Part shown: positions 40,075 to 49,931 of the stretch, piece by piece
Layout: each line of letters opens with the position of its first letter
Numbering within the stretch: the stretch's first letter is position 1
Origin: Alphaproteobacteria bacterium
GTDB taxonomy: Bacteria; Pseudomonadota; Alphaproteobacteria; Rhizobiales; JAKIUO01
NCBI GenBank assembly: GCA_024280475.1
Contig: JAJRQA010000228.1
Location: 33,971 to 97,970 of the forward strand
Direction of reading: 5' to 3'
DNA length: 64,000 nucleotides
Translations under genes and position numbers: made by a program
The notes under the pieces: model-generated
What the model was told of the DNA's origin: nothing
Databases searched by the model: none
The model's input: the letters and a program-made list of their open reading frames with translations, nothing else

Positions 40075-41070
40075 ATGAGTAAAATGTTGAGTCATCGTAT
40101 TAAAGTTGCTTTGAGTGTTGTTATTGCTTCAGGAGCATTTTTGTTTGTCCCGGGCAATGCTGGTGCAAGAACTTGTGATGTTATGGCGAAATCATTTCGC
40201 TGCATGAGTGGCGCTGTTACACAAAAAGTGGTTGTAAAAAAGAGCTATAAAGTTGCATCTATCCGCCCAACGGAGACGCTAAGAGATGTAGGCCCTTCGG
40301 TTGTTACTTCCAAAGCAAAACCAAAACCAAAATTAAAATCAAAACGAAAAGCAAAACCTAAATCTCGCGTCAAGATCCGCTCTACCAGAAAGAAAAAAGG
40401 GGCGCGGCGCTCGAAACGTAAAACAAGAATTGCACGTCGTACCAAAAAGTCCATTCGCAAGAGCAAGTCGCTGCGCAAAATCGGTCGTCGGTTGAAGGCG
40501 CAGTCCGCACGTAAACTGACACGTCGCAGCTCTGCAAAACGTAAGACTGCCAGCAAAAAGACCAAACGTGGTTGGAGAACCCGTAGCAAGGGTCTTGGCT
40601 ATAAGGCTGCAAATCGCGGTGTTTCTACAAGCTGTTTTCCCAAGCGTTTGCGTAAGCTTTTGAAAAAGGTTTCTGCTCACTATGGTCGCAAATTGCACAT
40701 TACCTCTGGCTATCGCTCTCATCGGCACAATCGCCGTATTGGAGGCGCCAGACGCTCACAGCATTTGCATTGTACAGCCGCTGACTTTTATGTCCCTGGC
40801 GTCAATAAATATGCCTTGGCCCGTTATCTCAAACGATTGCCTGGTCGCGGCGGTGTTGGTACCTATGGTGGTAATCGTATCGTACATCTTGATGTTGGAC
40901 CGCGTCGTACCTGGCATTGGGGTGCTCGTAAAAGGCGCCACGCCTCGAAAAAGCGCCGTTATCGGAGCAAGCGCCATTATCGGAACAAGCGTCGCGTTAG
41001 CCGGGTGATGAGAGCCCGTCGTATCGCCCGTAAGCGCCGGATGGCAACTTTCCGGGGTTCCCTGAGCTAG
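40075..41070 (+). CDS. M15_3-type (VanY/DUF882-like) peptidase with very Lys/Arg-rich linker
   Basis: Signal peptide; ITSGYRSHRHNRRIGGARRSQHLHCTAADFYVPGV...VHLDVGPRRTWHW; KAKPKPKLKSKRKAKPKSRVK... linker. Confidence 0.8.
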   Translation: MSKMLSHRIKVALSVVIASGAFLFVPGNAGARTCDVMAKSFRCMSGAVTQKVVVKKSYKVASIRPTETLRDVGPSVVTSKAKPKPKLKSKRKAKPKSRVKIRSTRKKKGARRSKRKTRIARRTKKSIRKSKSLRKIGRRLKAQSARKLTRRSSAKRKTASKKTKRGWRTRSKGLGYKAANRGVSTSCFPKRLRKLLKKVSAHYGRKLHITSGYRSHRHNRRIGGARRSQHLHCTAADFYVPGVNKYALARYLKRLPGRGGVGTYGGNRIVHLDVGPRRTWHWGARKRRHASKKRRYRSKRHYRNKRRVSRVMRARRIARKRRMATFRGSLS

Positions 41071-41296
41071 GGGCCTTGCGAGGACAAAGAATGTGAGGAC
41101 AAGAATTAAGGCGCTCGCCAGAAACCGCGTCAGGCTCTTGAAACAAGAGTGTTGACGATCTGGCGAGAACCACCCGATCTTGATCGACTAAGTTGATCCC
41201 GATCACTTAAGCATGTAGTGCGTCGTAAAGCAGGTCCCGTTACCGGTCAGTCAAATGATCGCTCGGGGCCTCTTTTTTTTCCATTTTCCATTTTAG

Positions 41297-42169
41297 CTAT
41301 TTTGTCAGGCATTTTTCCCAGCCAATGATTGCTTGTTTGCGGGGCAAGGACCAATGATAGCCGCCAAGTCCACCGCCCTTGCGCAAAACGCGGTGGCAAG
41401 GCACCACGAAGCTGATGGGATTGCGGCCAACAGCGGAACCAACGGCGCGGTGGGCGAGGGGTTTGTCGATGCTGGCTGCCAGATTGCCATAGGTCACGCA
41501 TTGGCCGGGGCGTATTTGCAACAGGCTTTTCCAGACGCTTAATTCAAAATCAGAGCCGATGAGAACCACCCGTAAGGGCTGGGCGGCTTGCCAGTTCGCG
41601 GTTGAAAAGACACGGGCAGCGGCTGGGCCGGTGATGGTTTCATCTTCAATATAGGTGGCTTTGGGCCAGCGCCGCATCATATCTTGCAGCGCTTGTTCGC
41701 GTTGATCATTGCCATCGGCAAAACCAAGCCCAGCGATGCCCCGTTTCGTCAATATCAGCAGCGCCAGGCCAAACGGGCTATCGTGGAAGCCGTAATGCAT
41801 GATGAGCCCTTCGCCTTTGCGTGCATATTCCCCAGGGCTCAAGGCTTCATATTGTACAAACAGATCATGCAGGCGGCCACTTCCCGACAGGCCGGTTTTA
41901 AAGCTGGTTTGCAGAACACTGTTTTTGTCATCGAGCAGCCGCTTGGCGTGATCAAGGGTCAAGGACTGCAAAAATGCTTTGGGGGTGAGCCCGGCCCAGC
42001 GACGAAACAGTTTGTGAAATTGCGTTGGGTCAAGACCGACATGATGGGCGATTTCGTCCAGTGGGGGTTGTTCGAGCGCATGATCCTTGATGAACAGAAT
42101 AGCGTCGCGGACCAGTAGATAATCATCGCTTGATTTTGAGGGAGCGGATATTTTGCCGAGTTTGTTCAT
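41297..42169 (-). CDS. AraC-type HTH fused to O6-methylguanine-DNA methyltransferase (Ada/Ogt-like, no N-terminal Ada Cys/Zn domain)
   Basis: HTH FHKLFRRWAGLTPKAFLQSLTLDHAKRLL; active-site FVVPCHRVL. Confidence 0.92.
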   Translation of the reverse strand: MNKLGKISAPSKSSDDYLLVRDAILFIKDHALEQPPLDEIAHHVGLDPTQFHKLFRRWAGLTPKAFLQSLTLDHAKRLLDDKNSVLQTSFKTGLSGSGRLHDLFVQYEALSPGEYARKGEGLIMHYGFHDSPFGLALLILTKRGIAGLGFADGNDQREQALQDMMRRWPKATYIEDETITGPAAARVFSTANWQAAQPLRVVLIGSDFELSVWKSLLQIRPGQCVTYGNLAASIDKPLAHRAVGSAVGRNPISFVVPCHRVLRKGGGLGGYHWSLPRKQAIIGWEKCLTK

Positions 42170-42245
42170 GGTAATTATATAGGCGTGTCATGGCGGGCTG
42201 GCGACCCGTTTCTTGCTGGTTGCAAGTTTTCGTGGTCCTGAGCGC

Positions 42246-42734
42246 CTAATTGATCCGCATTTTGGCAAGTGCCTGATTGAGGCTTTTGGTAAAATCGCGT
42301 TTTTCTTCATCCGATAAAAAATTTGCAAAAATCAGCTTATTGCCATGCGAGGAGGCTTCCACCTGACAGGATTTTCCACGACGCTCGCGTATTTTCAGTT
42401 TTACCCAGTAGGGATTAAAGCGCCATTGGCGCTGCTCACCGCGCAACGGATGATGGGTGATCGACAGATGATCGGGGGTCAGTTCGATCGTTTCATATAC
42501 GCCCGCATTGCGATAGTTCGCTTTGAAGGCATAATATAATATAAGGACATCAAGGCCAAAAAACCCGAGCACTGGCCAGGCACCTTTTTGGTAGAACCAC
42601 AGGCCAATAGTAAAGCTTATAAAGGCAACAGTGAGCATCACGACCTTGAAACCCTTGGCAGACAAGGAGCGATGCGGCGATAAAAGTGCACTAAAACAGG
42701 GGGCGCGTTGATCGGTCCCTATATTTTGTTCCAT
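42246..42734 (-). CDS. DUF2244 membrane protein (start at MEQNIGTD)
   Basis: PHRSLSAKGFKVVMLTV..., KLIFANFLSDEEKRDFTKSLNQAL. Confidence 0.85.
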   Translation of the reverse strand: MEQNIGTDQRAPCFSALLSPHRSLSAKGFKVVMLTVAFISFTIGLWFYQKGAWPVLGFFGLDVLILYYAFKANYRNAGVYETIELTPDHLSITHHPLRGEQRQWRFNPYWVKLKIRERRGKSCQVEASSHGNKLIFANFLSDEEKRDFTKSLNQALAKMRIN

Positions 42735-42784
42735 GACAGGCCCAAGTCCCAAAGTAGAAATTTCCCTCCAGCAGGTTATCATTC

Positions 42785-43510
42785 ATGAACACCAAACCAC
42801 CAGAAAAAAAAACGCGCCCAAAAAACCCAAAAAAAGCAGCGCGCAAAAAGCGAGCGTCCCGCTCGAAGTTGAAAAAAGCCGAAATTGAGGCCCTGTTTTT
42901 CCGCTTGCGTGAAGCGCGGCCCGAACCCCAAAGCGAACTTAATTACAGCAATCCCTATACGTTGGTGGTGGCCGTTGCCCTGTCCGCGCAAGCTACCGAT
43001 GTGGGGGTCAATAAAGCCACCAGAGCCTTGTTCGAGAAGGTTACGACGCCGGAGCAGATGGTATCGCTGGGCGAGACTAAGCTTATTGAATATATCCGCA
43101 CTATCGGCCTGTTTCGTACCAAGGCGAAAAATGTCATCGCTCTGTCGCAAATGCTGCTTGATGATTTTGGCGGCGAAGTGCCAGCGGATCGCGAGCAGTT
43201 GGAAAAATTGCCTGGAGTGGGGCGAAAGACCGCCAGTGTGGTCGCAAATGTGGCCTTTGGGGAACCAACCATCGCGGTTGATACCCATATTTTTCGGGTC
43301 TCAAACCGGACCGGGTTGGGACCTGGAAAAACCCCTAATGCCGTCGAGGAGATTCTCGAGCGGATTGTCCCAGAACCTTATAAATTGCACGCTCATCACT
43401 GGCTTATATTACAGGGCCGCTACATCTGCAAAGCGCGCAAGCCAGATTGCCCAAACTGCCAGATTACCGATCTTTGTAAATTCAAGAAAAAGACGCTGGC
43501 AGAAGAATAA
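42785..43510 (+). CDS. nth: Endonuclease III
   Basis: LPGVGRKTASVVANVAFG, VDTHIFRVSNRTGL, C-term 4Fe-4S cysteines CKARKPDCPNCQITDLC. Confidence 0.95.
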   Translation: MNTKPPEKKTRPKNPKKAARKKRASRSKLKKAEIEALFFRLREARPEPQSELNYSNPYTLVVAVALSAQATDVGVNKATRALFEKVTTPEQMVSLGETKLIEYIRTIGLFRTKAKNVIALSQMLLDDFGGEVPADREQLEKLPGVGRKTASVVANVAFGEPTIAVDTHIFRVSNRTGLGPGKTPNAVEEILERIVPEPYKLHAHHWLILQGRYICKARKPDCPNCQITDLCKFKKKTLAEE

Positions 43511-43653
43511 ACGAGATTGGCATTTTCTGCTCTAACCCTCGCCATTTGAGAGATAATTAATAAAGTTATATTCTTAATATGATATAAGTCATTTACTTGT
43601 TATTATTGATTAAATTAGTATTGAGATGATTTCAGGTAACGAGGAGTTCCATT

Positions 43654-44676
43654 ATGGAAAAAGCTGTATTGGCGATAAACGACAAGCCCAATCCGCGTGT
43701 CGTAAAGCCCTTGTCCAAGGGTCGGAAAAAGGGAAAAAAAGCGGCTAAAAAGATGGCAAGAAAATCTGCCGCGAAGAAAGCGGCGCAAGGCGTTGGCGTA
43801 CTGGGTGCTCTGGCCAAAATGCACCATGATCAAGATACTATTCGTGAAGCGTTTGAAAGCGGTGATTATCCCTATAAAAAGAAAATCAAACGAGCCGTTT
43901 ATGAAACGCACAAGCGTGAGCTGCAGGTCGAATTGCTGAAAGTTCAGGACTGGGTTGAAAAGACCGGGGAACGTGTTGTGATCTTGTTTGAGGGCCGTGA
44001 TGCAGCTGGTAAGGGCGGCACAATCAAGCGCTTCATGGAGCATCTTAATCCGCGTGCCGCGCGGGTTGTGGCGCTCAACAAACCAACAGAGCGCGAAAGT
44101 TCACAATGGTACTATCAGCGCTATATCGAACATTTGCCCTCGGCGGGTGAAATGGTCCTGTTTGATCGCTCCTGGTACAATCGCGCTGGCGTTGAGCGGG
44201 TGATGGATTTTTGCACGCCCAATCAATATCTCGAATTCATGCGCCAGACGCCGATGTTCGAGCGCATGCTCGTGCAATCTGGTATCCGGCTCTACAAATA
44301 TTATTTCTCGGTCACTCAAGAAGAACAGCGCCGACGGTTCAAATCGCGAGAGGGTGAACCCTTGAAACAATGGAAACTGTCGCCGATTGATCGCGCCTCA
44401 CTTGGTAAATGGGACGATTACACGGAAGCCAAGGAAGCCATGTTCTTTTACACCGATACGGCGGATGCGCGCTGGATGATCGTTAAATCGGACGATAAAA
44501 AGCGCGCTCGTTTAAACACTATGCAGCATTTCTTGTCGACGCTTGCCTATCCCGGCAAGGATCTGGATGTGGTGCGAGGTCCCGATCCGCTGATCGTTGG
44601 CAATTCGGATCATGTGATTGGCCGCTCTGAACATATATTGGGGGCCAGCCTGCACCCGGCATTGCGGCGCAAATAA
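43654..44676 (+). CDS. ppk2: Polyphosphate kinase 2
   Basis: VVILFEGRDAAGKGGTIKRFMEHLNPRAARVVAL, FDRSWYNRAGVERVMDFC. Confidence 0.95.
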   Translation: MEKAVLAINDKPNPRVVKPLSKGRKKGKKAAKKMARKSAAKKAAQGVGVLGALAKMHHDQDTIREAFESGDYPYKKKIKRAVYETHKRELQVELLKVQDWVEKTGERVVILFEGRDAAGKGGTIKRFMEHLNPRAARVVALNKPTERESSQWYYQRYIEHLPSAGEMVLFDRSWYNRAGVERVMDFCTPNQYLEFMRQTPMFERMLVQSGIRLYKYYFSVTQEEQRRRFKSREGEPLKQWKLSPIDRASLGKWDDYTEAKEAMFFYTDTADARWMIVKSDDKKRARLNTMQHFLSTLAYPGKDLDVVRGPDPLIVGNSDHVIGRSEHILGASLHPALRRK

Positions 44677-44732
44677 TGAGTTCGGCACAGCGATAATATT
44701 GAGCGCTCTTTCATCATTTGATGGGGGAGCGT

Positions 44733-45434
44733 TTATGTTTTTGGAGCCAATTTGGTGAAAATCAGCCAGTAGAGAGCGCTGGCCGTGAGTAGCATGAAAA
44801 TGCCTGAAAAAGCGACATCTGACAAAAAATGCCCTCCCATGCCGATGCGTACGAGGCCCGACAAACTGCCAATTAAAACGCCCCCAACCAACAGCAATTT
44901 TTGATAGTTGGACAATAGTAAAGCAAGGGCAAAAAACACCATGAAGATGGACGAGGACTCTCCCGATACAAACGAGCAGTTGCGATTGCACGCCTTGCTG
45001 GGAACAAGGGCGGGGGTAAATTTGCCGCTGGCTCCAAATTGCTCCGTCTGAATAGGTCGGGCGCGTCCCCAATTATCCTTCAAGATGGTATTGGTCAATA
45101 AGCCTGGGCCGATCACCAGGCAAGCCACCAGATAGGCCCAGTGAGGTACCCCCAGTCCAAACAGGCGGGAGCGACGAAAAGCCGTGATCAGCAGGCCGAA
45201 CAGAGCTATGGCGCAAAAAGTGATGAACAGGATTTTGAAAATGCTGCGGGGAATAGTACCCAGTGGATTGCCGACCAGCAAAAAATGACCCTTGCCTTCG
45301 TAAAATAAAGCGGATGTAAAAAGATCGATTTGCGGCCAAAGCGAAAAGATCAAAGCCGCTACCAAACCGCATACGACACCGAAAATGGTGATCGTACGCA
45401 AAGAGAGAGGGGCATGAAGGGCGTCGTCATTCAT
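44733..45434 (-). CDS. PAP2-family phosphatase
   Basis: KDNWGRARP, SFVSGESSSIF, GMGGHFLSDVAFS. Confidence 0.9.
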   Translation of the reverse strand: MNDDALHAPLSLRTITIFGVVCGLVAALIFSLWPQIDLFTSALFYEGKGHFLLVGNPLGTIPRSIFKILFITFCAIALFGLLITAFRRSRLFGLGVPHWAYLVACLVIGPGLLTNTILKDNWGRARPIQTEQFGASGKFTPALVPSKACNRNCSFVSGESSSIFMVFFALALLLSNYQKLLLVGGVLIGSLSGLVRIGMGGHFLSDVAFSGIFMLLTASALYWLIFTKLAPKT

Positions 45435-45567
45435 TACGAAATGGCTTTCCTCTTTTTATGAATAGTTCTAACTCCAATAATAATCAATGAGTTGCGCTAT
45501 TTATAGAAATTATGTAGTAGTTCATATCGATTATTCTAAAGCCCATTGATGACCACAAGTTGCAGGT

Positions 45568-45960
45568 ATGCGAAGAAATATGACCGAAGTTAGGAAAATC
45601 ACCAAGCAGTTTTGCACCAACCCGCTAACAATCGGCGCGGGCGCACTCATTATTGCGATGAGTATTGCTGACATCGCGCACGCTGCCCAATGTGGCCGGG
45701 CGTCTTGGTATGCGCTTGACGGGCGCAGAACAGCCAGTGGAGAGATCATGAATTCGCGGCGTATGACGGCGGCTCATCGGACTTTGCGATTTGGCACAAA
45801 GGTGAGGGTACGAAATCGCCGCAATGGGCGTTCAGTGGTGGTCCGCATAAATGATCGTGGGCCATTTACGCGTGGTCGCATCATTGACGTTTCGCGCGCC
45901 GCAGCTCGCCGGCTGGGCTTTGTCGGGCGCGGTTCGGCAAATGTCTGTATATCACGCTAA
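45568..45960 (+). CDS. Short RlpA-like double-psi beta-barrel protein
   Basis: GRASWYALDGRRTASGEIMNSRRMTAAHRTLRFGTKVRV...INDRGPFTRGRIIDVSRAAARRLGF. Confidence 0.9.
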   Translation: MRRNMTEVRKITKQFCTNPLTIGAGALIIAMSIADIAHAAQCGRASWYALDGRRTASGEIMNSRRMTAAHRTLRFGTKVRVRNRRNGRSVVVRINDRGPFTRGRIIDVSRAAARRLGFVGRGSANVCISR

Positions 45961-45981
45961 AACTGGCAAAACGCCGGTACC

Positions 45982-46200
45982 TTAGCTATTGAGTGTGCGG
46001 CTGATCTTTCCTGCAATAATATAGCTGATTGGGAGGGCGGCGATCGCTGCGCCCACGACCAAGACCAATATAGTGGTGCCTTGTGAACTTAGCGAAGTGC
46101 CGCCAGTGGTCGGTGAAGACATGGACAATACGCCCACAACCAATACACCCATCAGTGTTGGCGCAATCATGATAAACAAGATAGCCATTATTTTGATCAT
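45982..46200 (-). CDS. Small conserved membrane protein
   Basis: Two TM segments, 72 aa, own ORF between rlpA-like and DUF1476. Confidence 0.65.
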   Translation of the reverse strand: MIKIMAILFIMIAPTLMGVLVVGVLSMSSPTTGGTSLSSQGTTILVLVVGAAIAALPISYIIAGKISRTLNS

Positions 46201-46329
46201 AACATCCTCCCTATGGATCGATTTCCCGTCAAATCTTTTCGAAATGCCCGATAAGACTGTGCGAGGAATTTAGCATAAGGGAAAAGCGGCTCATTGATCT
46301 TACTCAAAAAGCCGAACTTTACTGCGATG

Positions 46330-46659
46330 TCAGGATTGTTCAGCGATCTGCTTCACAGCCGTTGCCATCAGCTGTTCCATTTCGCGGCGGATCTGATGAT
46401 CTGATTGCTCGACATTACGAGCATCAAAATCGCCGCGGATTTTGCGAAATACATCTTCTTCGCCGACTTCTTCAAGGTCCGATTTAACGACCTCCATGGC
46501 GTAGTTTGTCGCTTCATCGCCGGTGATCCCCATGAGCTGTGCGGCCCAAAGTCCCAGCAGCTTGTTACGTCGCGCTTCAGCCTTGAAGCGGGTTTCGTTG
46601 TCGAGAGCAAATTTTCCCTCTTCGCCTTTGCCGCGTTTGTCAAACTCGCCCATAGTCAT
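46330..46659 (-). CDS. DUF1476 family (alphaproteobacterial F1-ATPase inhibitor zeta subunit)
   Basis: FDKRGKGEEGKFALDNETRFKAEARRNKLLGLWAAQLMG. Confidence 0.9.
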   Translation of the reverse strand: MTMGEFDKRGKGEEGKFALDNETRFKAEARRNKLLGLWAAQLMGITGDEATNYAMEVVKSDLEEVGEEDVFRKIRGDFDARNVEQSDHQIRREMEQLMATAVKQIAEQS

Positions 46660-46862
46660 TCCTTTCAAAAACCAATGCAATTGCCACCCAATGATGACAG
46701 GCTCTTATCTTCAGATAGACCGACATGGGTGGCAAATCAATAAGGATCATTGCGAAACACACACTTCAGCAGGGGACAGAAGCAACAGCTGCATTGTTTC
46801 GGATTGAGCAATAGGCTAGGGTCTGCTCGAAAGAATTATCGTGCAACATCAGGGGCAGCATC

Positions 46863-47642
46863 ATGAGCAAAAGACGCCGGATATATGAAGGCAAGGCAAA
46901 AATTCTCTATGAAGGTCCCGAACCTGGGACCCTTGTTCAGCACTTCAAGGATGATGCCACGGCTTTTAACGCCAAAAAACATGAAGTGATCGACGGTAAG
47001 GGTGTGCTCAACAATCGTATCTCCGAATATTTGTTTGTGCGCCTGGCCGAAATCGGTATTCCGACCCATTTTATCAAACGCCTTAACATGCGCGAACAAC
47101 TGATCAAGGAAGTGGAAATCATTCCCATTGAGGTGGTGGTGCGCAATGTGGCCGCTGGTTCCATCGCCAAACGCCTTGGCCTTGAAGAAGGTACGCCCTT
47201 GCCGCGCTCTATTGTTGAGTTCTATTTCAAAGAAGACAAGCTCGATGACCCGATGGTTTCTGAAGAACATATCACGGCTTTTGGCTGGGCACATCCCCCC
47301 GAACTAGATGAGATGACGGCGATGGCCTTGCGGATCAACGACTATATGTCGGGTCTGTTTACGGGCATTGGTATCAAGTTGGTGGATTTCAAAATCGAAT
47401 TTGGTCGCCTCATCGAAAATGATATGGTGCGCATTGTGCTGGCCGATGAGATTAGCCCTGACAGCTGCCGTTTGTGGGATGCCGATACTGACAAAAAGCT
47501 CGATAAAGACCGCTTCCGGCGCGATATGGGCGGTCTTGTGGAAGCCTATAGTGAAGTTGCTCGCCGTCTTGGTATCTTGATGGAAAATGAACCCCCGAGC
47601 GATAAATCCGGCCCGCGCCTCGTGAGTTCCAACGAGGACTGA
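46863..47642 (+). CDS. purC: Phosphoribosylaminoimidazole-succinocarboxamide synthase
   Basis: [44 protein letters not shown]. Confidence 0.97.
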   Translation: MSKRRRIYEGKAKILYEGPEPGTLVQHFKDDATAFNAKKHEVIDGKGVLNNRISEYLFVRLAEIGIPTHFIKRLNMREQLIKEVEIIPIEVVVRNVAAGSIAKRLGLEEGTPLPRSIVEFYFKEDKLDDPMVSEEHITAFGWAHPPELDEMTAMALRINDYMSGLFTGIGIKLVDFKIEFGRLIENDMVRIVLADEISPDSCRLWDADTDKKLDKDRFRRDMGGLVEAYSEVARRLGILMENEPPSDKSGPRLVSSNED

Positions 47643-47797
47643 TCGATGCCTCACATTATTTGTGTTATGTCCATCGTCTCGCATGGGTGGGAATTGTTTT
47701 CGAGTTTTTCAACAGTAAGTTGAACGACCGGCTAAGAGTGGCTCCCGGATATTTTTTTTGGATTAAAGTCCTTCTACTACGCACCCATCCCGGCTAC

Positions 47798-47945
47798 AAA
47801 ATTTCGGGATGACGAGAGGGGGACTCACTATTTGTCATCCTTGAAAATATGCGGTCACGCAGCTATTTCGGGCCAATGAACTCAACCCGCATATTTGTCG
47901 TGGATCCATCTTTTGCGGCCTCTCGAGTTACCGCTCAAATATCGC
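47798..47945 (-). repeat. Interspersed repeat family 1, copy B (core inverted, right flank direct)
   Basis: AAATTTCGGGATGACGAG...TTTGTCATCCTTGAAAATATGCGG is the reverse complement of copy A core; GGATCCATCTTTTGCGGCC... matches copy C flank. Confidence 0.7.
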
Positions 47946-48002
47946 TTATTGCGGAAAGGCAGTAGGCTCAACTTGAAAAAGCATGGGCGGAGTCAGAGAT
48001 CG

Positions 48003-48425
48003 GTGAAAAACGAAAAGCGACATATCATAATATTCGATGGCGAGTGCAATCTTTGCAATAGCTCTGTGAACTTTATCATTGCCCGCGATGCGCACGAAAT
48101 ATTCATCTTCAGCCCCGTGCAAAGCGCCTTTGCAATATCGTTGCTAAAGGCTCATGATTTAATGGGCATTGGCGAAGACAGCTTTGTGCTGGTCAAGGAG
48201 GGAAAATGCTATTTGCGCTCGGACGCCGCGCTGCAAATCAGCAAGCAGCTACCTGGCTTGTGGCCAATATTATCAGGGTTGAGAATTGTTCCCAGACCGT
48301 TGCGGGACATGATTTATAATCTGGTTGCTCGCAATCGCTACAAGCTGTTTGGCAAAAGAGATAGCTGCATGGTGCCAACGCCAGAACTCCAGCGCAGATT
48401 CATATTTAACTCTAAAACGGATTAA
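48003..48425 (+). CDS. DCC-type thiol-disulfide oxidoreductase (DUF393), GTG start proposed
   Basis: IIIFDGECNLCNSSVNFIIARD. Confidence 0.88.
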   Translation: MKNEKRHIIIFDGECNLCNSSVNFIIARDAHEIFIFSPVQSAFAISLLKAHDLMGIGEDSFVLVKEGKCYLRSDAALQISKQLPGLWPILSGLRIVPRPLRDMIYNLVARNRYKLFGKRDSCMVPTPELQRRFIFNSKTD

Positions 48426-49845
48426 AGCCATTGCGAGCAAGATTGCCACGCGTCGATGCCGTACGCGAGAAAATACTTGGTGCACCGTCAATGACGCGGG
48501 GGCCAAATTTTTGGACTTCCAGTACAGCAAGCCCTCGCTCCGATGTGCCATCCGAGCGCAGGCGGAACAAGCCATCAATGCCAGCAAATCCCGAATTACG
48601 GGTCAACTGACGGGCTGTATAGCGCGAGCCTCGTGGCTGTTTTGAAAGAGATACAGCAAGGCTGACAGCATCATAGGCAAGGGAGGCAATGCGCGGTGGA
48701 GCGGTGCCAAATGTGGCGGCGTAGCGCTGCGTAAATTTGCGCCAGCCTTTGGGGTCGGGACCAGGAAACCAGGCCTTGCGCAATGGTTTTTCGCGGCCGA
48801 TATCGCTGTAATCCCAGCTGCCTGTGCCGATCAGTTTGACCTTTGTTGTGTCAACCTCAAAATAGGGCAGGATGGGGGACAGGGTGGGTATGATATCGGG
48901 ACCAGAGGGAATGAACAGGGCATCGATCTGGGGTTCTATGGGTTCTTTGGTTTCTTCATCCTTTGTGCGGGCCAGCTTGGAAATTTCTTCGATAGGTCCA
49001 AGCATGCCGTTGGGGTCGACGGGGAAACGTTTGAGGGCGACAAGCTGGGCGCCATGTTTTTGTACGGCTTTTTGAAAGGCGCTTTCAACAAGATGGCCAT
49101 AAGCCGTATCGGGGATCAAGGCGGCAAAGCGTGATTTGCCGTGGCTAACCGCATAAGAGACGATGCGGTCCACATCTTGACCGGCCAGAAAACTTAAAAG
49201 ATAAACGCCATTGCCTGCGACCTTGCGGTCCGAGGACAGGGCAATCATCGGTACTCCGGCTTTTTGCGCGATGGGGGCAGCCGCCTTGACATTTTTGGCA
49301 AATAACGGGCCGATTATCAGTTCTGCACCTGATTTTATGGCTTCACTGGCCGCCGCTTTGGCGCCGGCGGGAGTGCCTTTGGTATCTTTGGTAGTGAGGA
49401 TGATATCTGGATTATTAAAGTCAAACATGGCCAATTGGCCCGCTTGTTTGAGGGCTGTGGCTATTTTTGCAGTATTTCCCTTGCTGCCAAGCGGTAGTAA
49501 AAGGGCAACCTTGATGCCTTTTTGCTGTCGGACCCTTTGCGCGGATGTGTCGGCAATGCGGGTTTGTGCCTGCTCTATGGTCCCAGGGTTTTCAGCATCG
49601 CTTTTTTGGGTGATTTGGCCTGATCCGGCCAATGGCTTGTTGAGATTACCGCTGCCACAAGCATTGAGGGCAAGCGCCAGAGTACAGATCGACAAAAAGG
49701 TCAATATGTTCTGCGCGCTTGCGCGGCCTTGCGCTAGCAATGTTGCAGTTTTTTTGATCACGCTAATTGCCCATAACCTGTACCTGCTCACCATTTTCAT
49801 CGTGAAACTAAAGACCAAACATGGCTCAAGCAAGACTGATAACAC
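48412..49845 (-). CDS. Penicillin-binding protein activator / periplasmic-binding-protein-like lipoprotein
   Basis: Lipobox LALNACGSG; KVALLLPLGSKGNTAKIATALKQAGQLAMFD; divergent from rsmI. Confidence 0.85.
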   Translation of the reverse strand: MLSVLLEPCLVFSFTMKMVSRYRLWAISVIKKTATLLAQGRASAQNILTFLSICTLALALNACGSGNLNKPLAGSGQITQKSDAENPGTIEQAQTRIADTSAQRVRQQKGIKVALLLPLGSKGNTAKIATALKQAGQLAMFDFNNPDIILTTKDTKGTPAGAKAAASEAIKSGAELIIGPLFAKNVKAAAPIAQKAGVPMIALSSDRKVAGNGVYLLSFLAGQDVDRIVSYAVSHGKSRFAALIPDTAYGHLVESAFQKAVQKHGAQLVALKRFPVDPNGMLGPIEEISKLARTKDEETKEPIEPQIDALFIPSGPDIIPTLSPILPYFEVDTTKVKLIGTGSWDYSDIGREKPLRKAWFPGPDPKGWRKFTQRYAATFGTAPPRIASLAYDAVSLAVSLSKQPRGSRYTARQLTRNSGFAGIDGLFRLRSDGTSERGLAVLEVQKFGPRVIDGAPSIFSRTASTRGNLARNGFNPF

Positions 49846-49931
49846 GGGCCAGGAATCTATGATGGAATATTAGCGTGTAGTATGACAGTAATGAGGGCTT
49901 TTAAACAAGTGGCCAATTGGGAACAGCTTGA

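Noticed and set aside
40245-40728. Phe/Leu/Arg-rich minus-strand ORFs opposite the basic peptidase
   Set aside because: Direct consequence of the Lys/Arg-rich codons on the plus strand
41071-41100. Further family-2 repeat (TGCGAGGACAAAG)
   Set aside because: Match limited to about 9 nt, no CAACGCTGTC upstream; similarly TGCGAGGACAAG at 50112 is inside rsmI coding sequence
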